A stretch of 17,473 bases of DNA from an uncultured Akkermansia sp. (lineage in GTDB: Bacteria; Verrucomicrobiota; Verrucomicrobiia; Verrucomicrobiales; Akkermansiaceae), in NCBI GenBank assembly GCA_904502165.1, contig CAJGDB010000033.1:1-17473 (forward strand), read 5' to 3'. The notes beneath the pieces are model-generated. The model worked only from the letters and a program-made list of their open reading frames with translations, ran no database searches and was not told where the DNA came from. Shown here one piece after another: positions 1 through 6,777 of this stretch; positions within the stretch are counted from its first letter, which is position 1, and every line of letters begins with the position of its first letter. A program made the translations under genes and the position numbers.

Positions 1-929
1 CCACCACCGCCGGGCTCGCCTTCATGCACAGCGAATACACCGCAGATGATAACGGCACCTCCGCCCGCAACAGGCAGAACAACGAGAACACATACAGCCT
101 CTTTGCTGAACACCGCGTGACTCCCTTCAAAGGCTGGGAAAACACCCTCGCCCTGCGCTGGGACCAGAGTGATGTGTACGATGCGCTCTATACGCTGCGT
201 GCCGCTTCCAGCTGGAGTTTCAATAATGATCGCACCCGCCTCAGCGGCTCCATCTCCCGCGGTTACATGGCACCCTCCGCCTTTCAGCGCATGAATGGGC
301 AATTCACGACCGGCTGGAGAACAACCTACCAGGGCAACCCGGGACTGGACAGCCAGACCAGCTGGAGCGCGGATATGGGAATCGAGCATGAATGGATGCT
401 GAACCATACGGCAGGCATCACTCTGTTCTGGACACGCACCCAGGATGCCATCGATAGCAGAGATACAGGCAACTATGTTTATGAGTTCTACAACAAGAGC
501 GGCCGGGATACCAGCACAGGCGTTGAGCTGAGCCTGAGCGGCACATGGGAAGACCAATGGAACACGGGGTATACCCTGAGCCTTACCCTCTGCAACCCGG
601 AAGATGATGAGGGACAGCAACTGAAGAGCACCGCCCGCCAGGTCTGGGGAGCCGATATGCACACCAGTCCCTTCGAAGGATTTACCACCGGCATAGGCCT
701 TGCTGCCGCCAGCGGATGCCGCGGCTGGAACGGCAGCCGGCTGGATGCCTACTACACCCTGCGCTGGTATGCAAGCTACAAGGTGAATGAACACCTCACC
801 CTGCACCTGCGTGTGGAAAACCTGACCAACCAGAAGTTTGTCTCAGAGCCCGATGACTGGGGCATTCACTCCCAGTCGTGGCTGAACCCCGGCACTGCCG
901 TTTACGGTGGCTGCACCATCACGTTCTGA
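1..929 (+). CDS. TonB-dependent outer-membrane receptor, C-terminal part (5' end outside window)
   Basis: The frame is open from the window edge and ends with TGA at 927-929, giving about 302 residues. It consists of alternating amphipathic strands with many Trp, Tyr and Asn residues, as in the 22-strand barrel of TonB-dependent receptors. Near the end it has the typical block ENLTNQKF, then NPGTAVYGGCTITF, which is the usual last strand ending in a terminal Phe recognised by the BAM machinery. The plug domain and TonB box are upstream and not visible, so the substrate cannot be read. The stop overlaps the start of a solute-binding protein by one base, and a tonB gene follows, so this is an outer-membrane uptake operon. 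Metal chelates, heme, cobalamin or peptides are all possible cargo. Family is confident; specificity is unknown. Confidence 0.88.
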   Translation, partial: TTAGLAFMHSEYTADDNGTSARNRQNNENTYSLFAEHRVTPFKGWENTLALRWDQSDVYDALYTLRAASSWSFNNDRTRLSGSISRGYMAPSAFQRMNGQFTTGWRTTYQGNPGLDSQTSWSADMGIEHEWMLNHTAGITLFWTRTQDAIDSRDTGNYVYEFYNKSGRDTSTGVELSLSGTWEDQWNTGYTLSLTLCNPEDDEGQQLKSTARQVWGADMHTSPFEGFTTGIGLAAASGCRGWNGSRLDAYYTLRWYASYKVNEHLTLHLRVENLTNQKFVSEPDDWGIHSQSWLNPGTAVYGGCTITF

Positions 930-2674
930 TGAAACGGCTCGTTTCGCTTCTGATTCTGCTGATAATGGCGGCGGCCTGGTGGGCCGCTGACCGGCAGAAC
1001 ACCACTGGTGAAACGCCTGCCGCCACGCAGGCTCCTGCCTCCTACCCGGTTGACTTTTCCACCCGGCTTGCCCGTGTAACCGGGCTCAATCTGCGGCTTA
1101 TGGAAGAGCATCCGCAGGGTATCGTCTGGCAGAGCGCAGAGGGGCATCCGGCTCCAGGTGACCCAGCTGCCTGCAAGGGCGGCAGGGTATGCCTGTGCAA
1201 CGCCGGCCCCTTTCCTGCCCATTTCCACCGATTCGGCGGGGGGGAGGCACAGTTCTTCCACCAGAACCTGCTGGCCGCCACCGAAATTCCGCTGGTGGCA
1301 CGGCACCCCCTCACCGGAACCACAACGGCAGGCGTGGCAGAAGCCTGGGGAATATCCGGAAGAACGGTCTGGTTTCGCCTGAATTCCGCAGCACGGTACA
1401 ACAATGGCCGCCCGGTGCGCGCCCGCGACTACCTGCTGGCAGCTCTGCTGCAGGCAGAGCAACACAGCGCAGAATACGAGCAGCTGGCCAGCGCCGCCGA
1501 ATCTCTCACCGCCCATGGAGATACCTGCCTGGCCCTCACCATGCGGGAAGAGGCCGATGTGCTCCGGGCAGCCAGGCTGCTCATACCAGCAGAGCCGGGC
1601 TTCTACACAGACTTTGATTCACGCTACCGCGAGCAGTTTGCCCAGCGCATTCCCCCGTCCACCGGTGCCTACCGCATCAGCCAGGTGGAACACGGACGCC
1701 GCATCACGCTGGAACGAGTCCGTGACTGGTGGGGGCAGAACATCCCCCTCTACCGCCACCGATTCAACGCGCAGACCCTCGAATACCATTTTCTGAACTC
1801 AGAAGCCCAGGTATGGGAATTTCTGCTGCGGGGCAAGCTGGATGCCCTCCAGACCCGTAACATAGTTGCCTGGCAGGAATATGCAGAAAACACCCCCCAC
1901 CTGCAGCGCACGGTATACGATGCAGAATACCCACTGCCGCCCTACGGCATTGCGCTGAATACCCGCACCCTGCCCCAGCTCTACCTGCGGAAAGGCCTGC
2001 TGCACGCCATGGACATGGATGCTGCGGTGGCACACATGACCCGGAACGAAGGTCAACGCCTCACCACCTTCCACTCCGGCTACGGAACCCGCACGCCACA
2101 GGGCACACCGCAATACCACCACTCCCCGGAAACTGCCCGCTGTTACTTTGCACAAGCAGGCTACACCCTCACCGGAAATGACGGCATTCTACGGAAAACC
2201 GACGGCACAAGGCTGAGTGTCCGTCTCACCTACACCCCCCACGAAAAAATCAGCGCTATGCTGGGAATACTCATCCGCAGTGCAGCCCGGTGCGGAGCGG
2301 AGATTATACCAGAGCCGCTCCCGTGGCAATACAGCCAGCGTCAGATACAAGAAGGCTCACATGAACTCATCTTCTGGGCGGTGCCCGCCCCGGAATCGCC
2401 AGCCCCTGCCCTATTCTTTGCGCCCGATGCTGCACCGGAATATGCTCCCTTCCGGCTGAATTCCGAGCCCATGAACGCCGCGCTGGCTGAATTTGCCCGC
2501 AGCGGCAGACTCGATACCATTGACCGCGAGGTATACGAACAGGCCATCTGGTTGCCGGGATGGAAGGAAAACCGCGTCTATCTGGCACACAACCCTGCAC
2601 TCCGCATTCCACCCAGTCCGTGGTGCTTCGACGCGCTGGATGCCCACCTCTTCTGGCTTGCTCCGGCTCCATGA
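929..2674 (+). CDS. Periplasmic solute-binding protein, family 5 (oligopeptide/nickel/heme type)
   Basis: The protein has 581 residues. The start at 929 is preferred over an in-frame ATG at 878 because it overlaps the receptor stop (TGATG) and begins with a clear signal sequence: MKR, then a hydrophobic run to about residue 20. No lipobox Cys is seen, so it is probably soluble in the periplasm. The body follows the SBP family-5 pattern: a segment reading GVAEAWGISGRTVWFRLN, then ARYNNGRPVRARDYL, which corresponds to the family's 'aesW...F.LR...F.dG.p..a.D' signature; a central YRISQVEHGRRITLERVRDWWG; and a later LYLRKGLLHAMD helix. Such proteins normally feed ABC permeases, but none is in the window. 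An unusual Cys/His cluster (C82, C88, C90, H98, H100, H111) lies near the N terminus. It probably receives what the upstream receptor imports. Family is likely; ligand is unknown. Confidence 0.82.
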   Translation: MKRLVSLLILLIMAAAWWAADRQNTTGETPAATQAPASYPVDFSTRLARVTGLNLRLMEEHPQGIVWQSAEGHPAPGDPAACKGGRVCLCNAGPFPAHFHRFGGGEAQFFHQNLLAATEIPLVARHPLTGTTTAGVAEAWGISGRTVWFRLNSAARYNNGRPVRARDYLLAALLQAEQHSAEYEQLASAAESLTAHGDTCLALTMREEADVLRAARLLIPAEPGFYTDFDSRYREQFAQRIPPSTGAYRISQVEHGRRITLERVRDWWGQNIPLYRHRFNAQTLEYHFLNSEAQVWEFLLRGKLDALQTRNIVAWQEYAENTPHLQRTVYDAEYPLPPYGIALNTRTLPQLYLRKGLLHAMDMDAAVAHMTRNEGQRLTTFHSGYGTRTPQGTPQYHHSPETARCYFAQAGYTLTGNDGILRKTDGTRLSVRLTYTPHEKISAMLGILIRSAARCGAEIIPEPLPWQYSQRQIQEGSHELIFWAVPAPESPAPALFFAPDAAPEYAPFRLNSEPMNAALAEFARSGRLDTIDREVYEQAIWLPGWKENRVYLAHNPALRIPPSPWCFDALDAHLFWLAPAP

Positions 2675-3405
2675 TCCACATCATCCACACCCCTGCGGCA
2701 GAACTGGCCAGGCAGCGCATCCGGCGGGCGTGGTGCAGCCTGCCCCTGGTGCTGCTGCCGGGACTCGGTGTATTGCTGGTGGCCGCCCATACTATGCTCC
2801 CCCTCCCCCCCCCGCAGAATGATTGTGATTTTCTGGGAGTAACCTACCTTCTCCCGGAGGAAACATCTTCAGTACATCCTTCCCCCCCTGCTCCGCGCCT
2901 GCATCCCGATCTCCCCGGGCCAGACATACCTTCCCCGGAACTGCTGGTACACCATCAGACAGAATTTCATTTACCGGAGCTTCAGTTCATTACCACGGAT
3001 GAGAAAAACGACATCACCCTGCCGCTGGAAACAGATGCCACATGGCTCAACCGGAAAGCAGAAGCTCCCGCAGCGGCAACCACCCCCGCACCGGCCGCAC
3101 ACCACATCACACAAAAGGAAAGCAGCCTCTTCATCCCGCCCGGCTATCTTGACTGCCCCCAGCCCGATTATCCTCCCAGTCTGCGGGCACGCCGGGTGCA
3201 AGGTACAGTCGGCATCCGCATTGCTGTCTCTGCAGAAGGTGCTCCTACCAGGGTGGAAATCATCACCTCAAGCGGGAACAACAAGCTCGATACTCATGTA
3301 CGCCGCTGGATTCTGCAACACTGGCGATTCTCCCCCGCCCGCAGAGATGGACACCCCACAGCAGCCATGGTCGACACAAGCATTCATTTTGTGCTACACG
3401 CCTGA
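2671..3405 (+). CDS. TonB-family energy-transducing protein
   Basis: The protein has 244 residues. The start at 2671 overlaps the preceding stop as ATGA, which implies translational coupling; the reading frame extends further upstream but only through the preceding gene. The layout is that of TonB: a short basic N terminus (RQRIRRA), a membrane segment at about residues 21-39, a Pro-rich periplasmic spacer (about 44-165, including PPP at 46-48), and a C-terminal TonB domain at about 165-241. The domain starts DYPPSLRARRVQGTVGIRI and contains the W-x-F-x-P element at WRFSPA. It would carry proton-motive energy from ExbB/ExbD to the receptor plug. No exbB or exbD is seen here, so it must borrow them from elsewhere in the genome. 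A C9 homopolymer (2805-2813) lies just after the membrane segment. Family is confident. Confidence 0.87.
   Translation: MIHIIHTPAAELARQRIRRAWCSLPLVLLPGLGVLLVAAHTMLPLPPPQNDCDFLGVTYLLPEETSSVHPSPPAPRLHPDLPGPDIPSPELLVHHQTEFHLPELQFITTDEKNDITLPLETDATWLNRKAEAPAAATTPAPAAHHITQKESSLFIPPGYLDCPQPDYPPSLRARRVQGTVGIRIAVSAEGAPTRVEIITSSGNNKLDTHVRRWILQHWRFSPARRDGHPTAAMVDTSIHFVLHA
2805..2813 (+). repeat. C9 homopolymer inside the tonB-like gene
   Basis: Nine consecutive C residues encode part of Pro46-Pro48, just after the membrane segment. Gain or loss of one base would truncate the TonB-like protein before its Pro-rich spacer and C-terminal domain. Phase variation through such tracts is well known in other bacteria, but here it is only a possibility. 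It is also a place where a sequencing error could hide. Confidence 0.6.
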
Positions 3406-3415
3406 AACGAATCAA

Positions 3416-3441
3416 GCGCAACCAGTATCAACTGATTGCGC
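3416..3441. terminator. Hairpin between converging tonB-like gene and tRNA-Leu
   Basis: GCGCAA (3416-3421) pairs with TTGCGC (3436-3441). After one C/A mismatch, CAGT pairs with ACTG, leaving the loop ATCA. It starts 11 bases after the tonB-like stop (+) and 7 bases beyond the tRNA 3' end (-), so it could end or protect transcripts from both sides. There is no T-run on either side, so it is not a canonical intrinsic terminator. Confidence 0.5.
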
Positions 3442-3447
3442 CTGAGC

Positions 3448-3532
3448 TACTACAGACGGGACTCGAACCCGTACGCCTGTTGATGGGCGGGAGATTTTAA
3501 GTCTCCTGCGTCTACCATTCCGCCACTGTAGC
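3448..3532 (-). tRNA. tRNA-Leu (anticodon UAA)
   Basis: Read on the - strand, this 85-nt gene folds as a class II tRNA. It has acceptor GCTACAG paired with CTGTAGT, a D arm GCGG...CGC with the loop AATGGTAGA, an anticodon stem GGAGA/TCTCC with loop CTTAAAA (anticodon TAA), a long variable arm with CGCC/GGCG pairing, and a T arm ACGGG-TTCGAGT-CCCGT. The discriminator is A73, as expected for leucine tRNAs. CCA is not encoded: GCTCAGG follows. The first acceptor pair is G1:T72, a wobble rather than G:C. It reads UUA, and UUG by wobble. Confidence 0.93.
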
Positions 3533-3544
3533 GTTGCGGAGGCC

Positions 3545-3573
3545 ATTCAAGCATATTCCGCCCGGCATTGCAA
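3545..3573 (-). promoter_or_regulatory. Putative promoter of tRNA-Leu
   Basis: On the - strand, TTGCAA (3568-3573) and TTGAAT (3545-3550) are separated by exactly 17 bases. The -10 ends 12 bases before the tRNA 5' end, a normal distance for a stable-RNA promoter. The -10 matches the sigma-70 consensus at only 4 of 6 positions, so this is tentative. Confidence 0.4.
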
Positions 3574-3676
3574 GGAAAAATCATGTGTGCGACGCAGCAG
3601 AACAACTGACGGAGTGAAAACGAATCCGTCATCCTGGCCGCGCAGCAGCATTTCTGCCTTCCCGGCGGGAAAAGAA

Positions 3677-3705
3677 TCGACAAAAGGAATACTGCATGCT
3701 ATACA
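3677..3705 (+). promoter_or_regulatory. Putative promoter of the Sel1-repeat gene, adjacent to its ATG
   Basis: TCGACA (3677-3682), a 17-base spacer and TATACA (3700-3705) lie directly before the gene. Only 6 bases (GAACAC) separate the -10 from the ATG at 3712, so transcription would start at or next to the start codon. No Shine-Dalgarno sequence is visible, which fits a leaderless mRNA. Confidence 0.45.
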
Positions 3706-3711
3706 GAACAC

Positions 3712-4692
3712 ATGCGTGCATTCTCCCTTACCGCAATCGTGTGTCTCTGGCTGGCAGGCGGAGCATCCGTTGCAGACCAGCCTGCAGGCTCCCTGAGCCA
3801 GTGGGATGTGGAGAGCATGTATGTACAGGCCCGCGCCATTCTGGAAGACCGCTCCATACAGGATGTAGCCAGTGTTCCCATGCTGCTGGAAACCTGCGTG
3901 CGCGAAGGACACCCGGAGGCCTCACGTCTGCTCCTCGATGTGTATGAAGGGCGATTCAAAGGACTGAGCCCGAATCCCCAGCAGGCGCTGAACCTGGCCC
4001 GCGGGCTGGCTGAGGCCGGAAAGCTGGATGCCAGCGAGAAAGAGCTGGAAACGCTGCGAACAGAAGCCATGTACCGCCTGGCTCTCTATCTGGAAAAAGG
4101 GAATGGATGCGAGGTGGATAAAAGCTCAGCTTATACCTGGATGCAACGGGCAGCACGACGTGGCATGTCACAGGCGGCGGTGGAGGAAGCCCGCTACCTG
4201 ATGACGGGCTCAGGGGTGAAGCGAGACCCGCAGCAGGCATGGAAAATCCTTCATCAGCAAGCATTAACATCACCGCAGACACCTCACCTCTTCTTCTACA
4301 TGGGGCACATGTGCCTGCACGGCATCGGTATGCCCCGTGATGCCCGCAAGGCATTTGAGCTTTTTCGCATGGGAGCCCGGCAGAATGATGACCAGTGCCT
4401 TAACAATCTGGGGACCATGTTTGAGAATGGCTACCCCACTCCGCGCAACTACGAAAACGCCTACCATCTGTACCGGAAAGCGGCCAATCTCGGGAATAAG
4501 GAAGCCTCTGCCAATATGCAGAGACTCGCGTTCAAGGAGGGCATACGCGCCAGCCTCAAAAGCACAACTCCCTATAATACCAGAATTGACAATGCTTCGC
4601 TCCGCATCATTCAGGCCCTGCCTGTAGCAGAAGAAACCCGCGAACGCCTGCGTGCATGGCTGCTTTTCAGCCCCAACCATGAGGAATTGTAA
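3712..4692 (+). CDS. Secreted Sel1-like repeat (SLR) protein
   Basis: The protein has 326 residues. The N terminus (MRAF, then a hydrophobic stretch to Ala-Ser-Val-Ala at about 21) is a Sec signal peptide with likely cleavage before DQPAG. From about residue 119 it carries four alpha/alpha Sel1-like repeats: AMYRLALYLEKGNGCEVDKS..., AAVEEARYLMTGSGVKRDPQ..., LFFYMGHMCLHGIGMPRDAR... and CLNNLGTMFENGYPTPRNYE. A less regular helical region precedes them. SLR proteins are protein-binding scaffolds, often periplasmic; no partner is evident. The start is supported by the signal peptide and the promoter directly before it. queG follows after 7 bases, so the two probably share a transcript, though their functions do not obviously connect. 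Domain call is confident; role is unknown. Confidence 0.85.
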   Translation: MRAFSLTAIVCLWLAGGASVADQPAGSLSQWDVESMYVQARAILEDRSIQDVASVPMLLETCVREGHPEASRLLLDVYEGRFKGLSPNPQQALNLARGLAEAGKLDASEKELETLRTEAMYRLALYLEKGNGCEVDKSSAYTWMQRAARRGMSQAAVEEARYLMTGSGVKRDPQQAWKILHQQALTSPQTPHLFFYMGHMCLHGIGMPRDARKAFELFRMGARQNDDQCLNNLGTMFENGYPTPRNYENAYHLYRKAANLGNKEASANMQRLAFKEGIRASLKSTTPYNTRIDNASLRIIQALPVAEETRERLRAWLLFSPNHEEL

Positions 4693-4699
4693 CACCACC

Positions 4700-5605
4700 A
4701 TGCACCCCATTCGCCAGGCGCTGGATTACGCAGCAAGGGCTCTGGGCTTCTCAGCGGTCGGAGTAGCCAGCCCGCAGGCTGACCAGGAGGATGCGCTGGC
4801 CCGGTTCATAGCCGACGGTATGCATGCGGATATGCAATGGATGGAGCGGCACCTGCCCGCCCGGCAGAACCCGGAACTTGTGCTGCCGGGGGTGCGGAGC
4901 ATCATCATGCTCACCTATGAATACCCCCGCCACGATGCCAGGCAGGGCGCAGGCCACATTGCGCGTTATGCCCAGGGTGAGGATTATCACAAGTTGCTGG
5001 TTTCCAAGCTAGCAGATCTGGATGAGACACTCCAGTTCTATGGCGGCGTGCAACGCTGTTTCACGGACAGCGGCCCGGTCAGCGAGCGTTTCTTTGCCGC
5101 GCAAGCAGGGTTGGGCTGGATTGGACGCAACGGCCTCCTTATACACCCTGAGCGGGGCTCCTACTGCTTTCTGTCCAGCATTCTCACCACTCTGGAACTT
5201 CCTGTTGATTCTCCTATTGCGAACCATTGCGGCAACTGCCACCGCTGTGAGCAGGCCTGCCCTACCGGAGCCTTGAAAAATGGCGTGTGTGATGCGCGGC
5301 TCTGCCTGTCGTACTGGACCATTGAGGCAAAGAGCGATATGCCCCCGGAGCTTGCCCTGCTACAGAAAGACAGACTCTACGGCTGCGATGCCTGCCAGGA
5401 GGCCTGCCCCTGGAACCGCCCCCGCCCCGGCAACGAGCGGCAGCCGGACCCGCACCTGCTCATGCCTGCGGCTTTGCAGAGCATATCCCCCGATGCCATG
5501 GCTGATTTGAATAAAAATGACTTCGAGCAGCTTTTTGCTGGCAGCCCCATTCGCCGCATTGGTCTTGCTCACCTGCAACGCAACCTGGAAAGCGGACAAT
5601 TTTGA
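4700..5605 (+). CDS. queG: Epoxyqueuosine reductase QueG
   Basis: The protein has 301 residues and catalyses the last step of queuosine biosynthesis, reducing epoxyqueuosine to queuosine in the wobble position of GUN-anticodon tRNAs with a cobalamin cofactor and two 4Fe-4S clusters. The N-terminal half is the QueG-specific domain, including FTDSGPVSER (Asp123, equivalent to the conserved catalytic Asp) and GLGWIGRNGLLI. The ferredoxin-like part has CGNCHRCEQACP (Cys177, 180, 183, 187) and GCDACQEACPWN (Cys229, 232, 236). It lacks the extra C-terminal repeat region of the 379-residue E. coli enzyme, which is common in short QueG forms. The start at 4700 fits the family start and follows the Sel1-repeat stop by 7 bases; an earlier in-frame ATG at 4652 lies inside the previous gene. 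Other queuosine genes are not in the window. Confidence 0.93.
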   Translation: MHPIRQALDYAARALGFSAVGVASPQADQEDALARFIADGMHADMQWMERHLPARQNPELVLPGVRSIIMLTYEYPRHDARQGAGHIARYAQGEDYHKLLVSKLADLDETLQFYGGVQRCFTDSGPVSERFFAAQAGLGWIGRNGLLIHPERGSYCFLSSILTTLELPVDSPIANHCGNCHRCEQACPTGALKNGVCDARLCLSYWTIEAKSDMPPELALLQKDRLYGCDACQEACPWNRPRPGNERQPDPHLLMPAALQSISPDAMADLNKNDFEQLFAGSPIRRIGLAHLQRNLESGQF

Positions 5606-5610
5606 ACAGG

Positions 5611-5642
5611 TTGACAGTCCCAGGCATCAGACCTCCTATACG
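5611..5642 (+). promoter_or_regulatory. Possible weak promoter before the zinc peptidase gene
   Basis: A perfect TTGACA (5611-5616) is followed by TATACG (5637-5642), but the spacer is 20 bases, longer than optimal. If active, transcription would begin at about 5649, just inside the longest reading frame, and the protein would have to start at the ATG at 5735. The 39-base gap after queG also allows simple read-through. Confidence 0.25.
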
Positions 5643-5644
5643 AT

Positions 5645-6442
5645 ATGACTGTTTTTCTCCATACTCTGGCACAAGCCGGCTATTACAGCACCGGTAACGA
5701 TTTTTTCCATGGCTCACATGCTGCACTGAATGGCATGTATGGTGATTACACCTTCATCGGCGTGCTCATTCTGCTGGTCACCATGCTGCTGGGTGGTGCG
5801 GTGCAGATGGGCCTCAAAAGCGCTTTTACCCGTTATTCTCAAGAACGCGCCCCCCTTACCGGCGCAGAGGTGGCACGCAGGATGCTCCACCAGTACGGGC
5901 TGGATAATGTGCAGGTCATCAGTACCCCCGGCAGACTCACAGACCATTACAACCCTGTGGACCGCACCGTGAATCTGAGCGAGAGTGTGTACAATGAGGC
6001 CAGTGTGGCTGCCATGGCCGTTGCGGCACATGAATGCGGGCATGCGGTGCAGCACGCCTGTTCCTACCCTTGGCTGGGCCTGCGCTCCACCCTGGTTCCC
6101 ATGGTCAACATCGGCTCCCGGCTGGGGCAAGTCATCCTCTTCCTGGGCATTATTCTTCTGGCGGCCGGCAACAGCACTGCCGTTGCCTGGGTGGGGCTGG
6201 CGCTCTATGCCTCAACAACCTTGTTTGCCCTGGTGACTCTCCCGGTAGAATTCGATGCCTCCCGCCGGGCGCTGGCCTGGCTCAGGCAGAGCGGCTTTGC
6301 CGACCACGCCATGCACGGTCAAGCCGGTTCAGCCCTGCGCTGGGCAGCCATGACCTACGTGGCAGCGGCTCTTTCCTCGCTGGCCATGCTTTTGTACTAT
6401 GCGCTCATCATTCTGAGCCGTATGAACAACAACCGCGAATGA
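5645..6442 (+). CDS. YugP-type membrane zinc metallopeptidase
   Basis: The protein has 265 residues in the longest form. It matches the YugP family of neutral zinc peptidases (Zn_peptidase_2): GAEVARRMLHQYGLDNVQV, then GRLTDHYNP, NLSESVYNEASVAAMAVAAH and the zinc motif HECGH (residues 129-133), with the later PVEFDASRRAL element supplying the probable third ligand Glu. Hydrophobic segments at about 36-54, 145-185, 185-205 and 241-262 place it in the inner membrane. The family normally begins near MYGDYTFIG, so the ATG at 5735 (235 residues) is a serious alternative start; neither start has a Shine-Dalgarno sequence. The stop overlaps the next start as ATGA. The physiological substrate is not known for the family. 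Confidence 0.88.
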   Translation: MTVFLHTLAQAGYYSTGNDFFHGSHAALNGMYGDYTFIGVLILLVTMLLGGAVQMGLKSAFTRYSQERAPLTGAEVARRMLHQYGLDNVQVISTPGRLTDHYNPVDRTVNLSESVYNEASVAAMAVAAHECGHAVQHACSYPWLGLRSTLVPMVNIGSRLGQVILFLGIILLAAGNSTAVAWVGLALYASTTLFALVTLPVEFDASRRALAWLRQSGFADHAMHGQAGSALRWAAMTYVAAALSSLAMLLYYALIILSRMNNNRE

Positions 6443-6699
6443 TAACGAACCGCCACACTCTGCAGGAACTGGTGCGCCAGCAGCTTGGCGGTACCGCAAC
6501 CCCCATGGCCGCACAAATGGCACTTGATGCTGTGCTGCACGGCATCCGCAGCGGTCTGCTGGAAGACGGCGAAGTGAAACTGGCCCGATTCGGCACATTC
6601 CAGGTGCGGCAAAGAGCCCGGCGCAGGCTTCTTCTGCCGGGCAACCAGACCTCTATGGAGCTGCCGGAGCGCAGCGTCGTGACCTTCCGGCAGCACTGA
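6439..6699 (+). CDS. Short HU/IHF-family DNA-binding protein
   Basis: The protein has 86 residues. The start at 6439 overlaps the peptidase stop (ATGA), and the protein from there matches HU from its first helix. Helices HTLQELVRQQL and PMAAQMALDAVLHGIRSGL are followed by the HU core GEVKLARFGTFQVRQRARRR. HU proteins are dimers that bend DNA through two beta arms. Here the arm reads LLLPGNQTSMELPERS; Pro67 may stand in for the intercalating proline of the usual RNPQTG-type tip. The protein ends at VTFRQH, so it lacks most of the final helix (about 8-10 residues shorter than HU). It could be a specialised nucleoid protein, or depend on a partner subunit. The family is likely; the function of this divergent copy is open. 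Confidence 0.8.
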   Translation: MITNRHTLQELVRQQLGGTATPMAAQMALDAVLHGIRSGLLEDGEVKLARFGTFQVRQRARRRLLLPGNQTSMELPERSVVTFRQH

Positions 6700-6736
6700 A
6701 ACCGGCTGATTTCCGCTCCGGCACCGAACTTCCAGC

Positions 6737-6765
6737 TTGCCACACGCCTGCAAATCTGGTAGAAT
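6737..6765 (+). promoter_or_regulatory. Putative promoter of the FHA-fucosidase unit
   Basis: TTGCCA (6737-6742), a 17-base spacer and TAGAAT (6760-6765) fit a sigma-70-type promoter well. Transcription would begin at about 6771-6773. The FHA start is at 6778, and a three-codon ATG frame at 6770-6781 (Met-Ile-Leu-stop) overlaps it, so the leader is almost absent. Confidence 0.55.
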
Positions 6766-6777
6766 AACCATGATTTT

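Noticed and set aside
878..928. Upstream ATG (878) for the solute-binding protein
   Set aside because: It would add 17 residues in front of a good signal peptide and overlap the receptor by 52 bases; the start at 929 fits the TGATG coupling.
902..1516. A 204-codon open frame on the - strand over the solute-binding protein gene
   Set aside because: It is antisense to a gene with a signal peptide and family motifs; the predicted sequence resembles no known protein.
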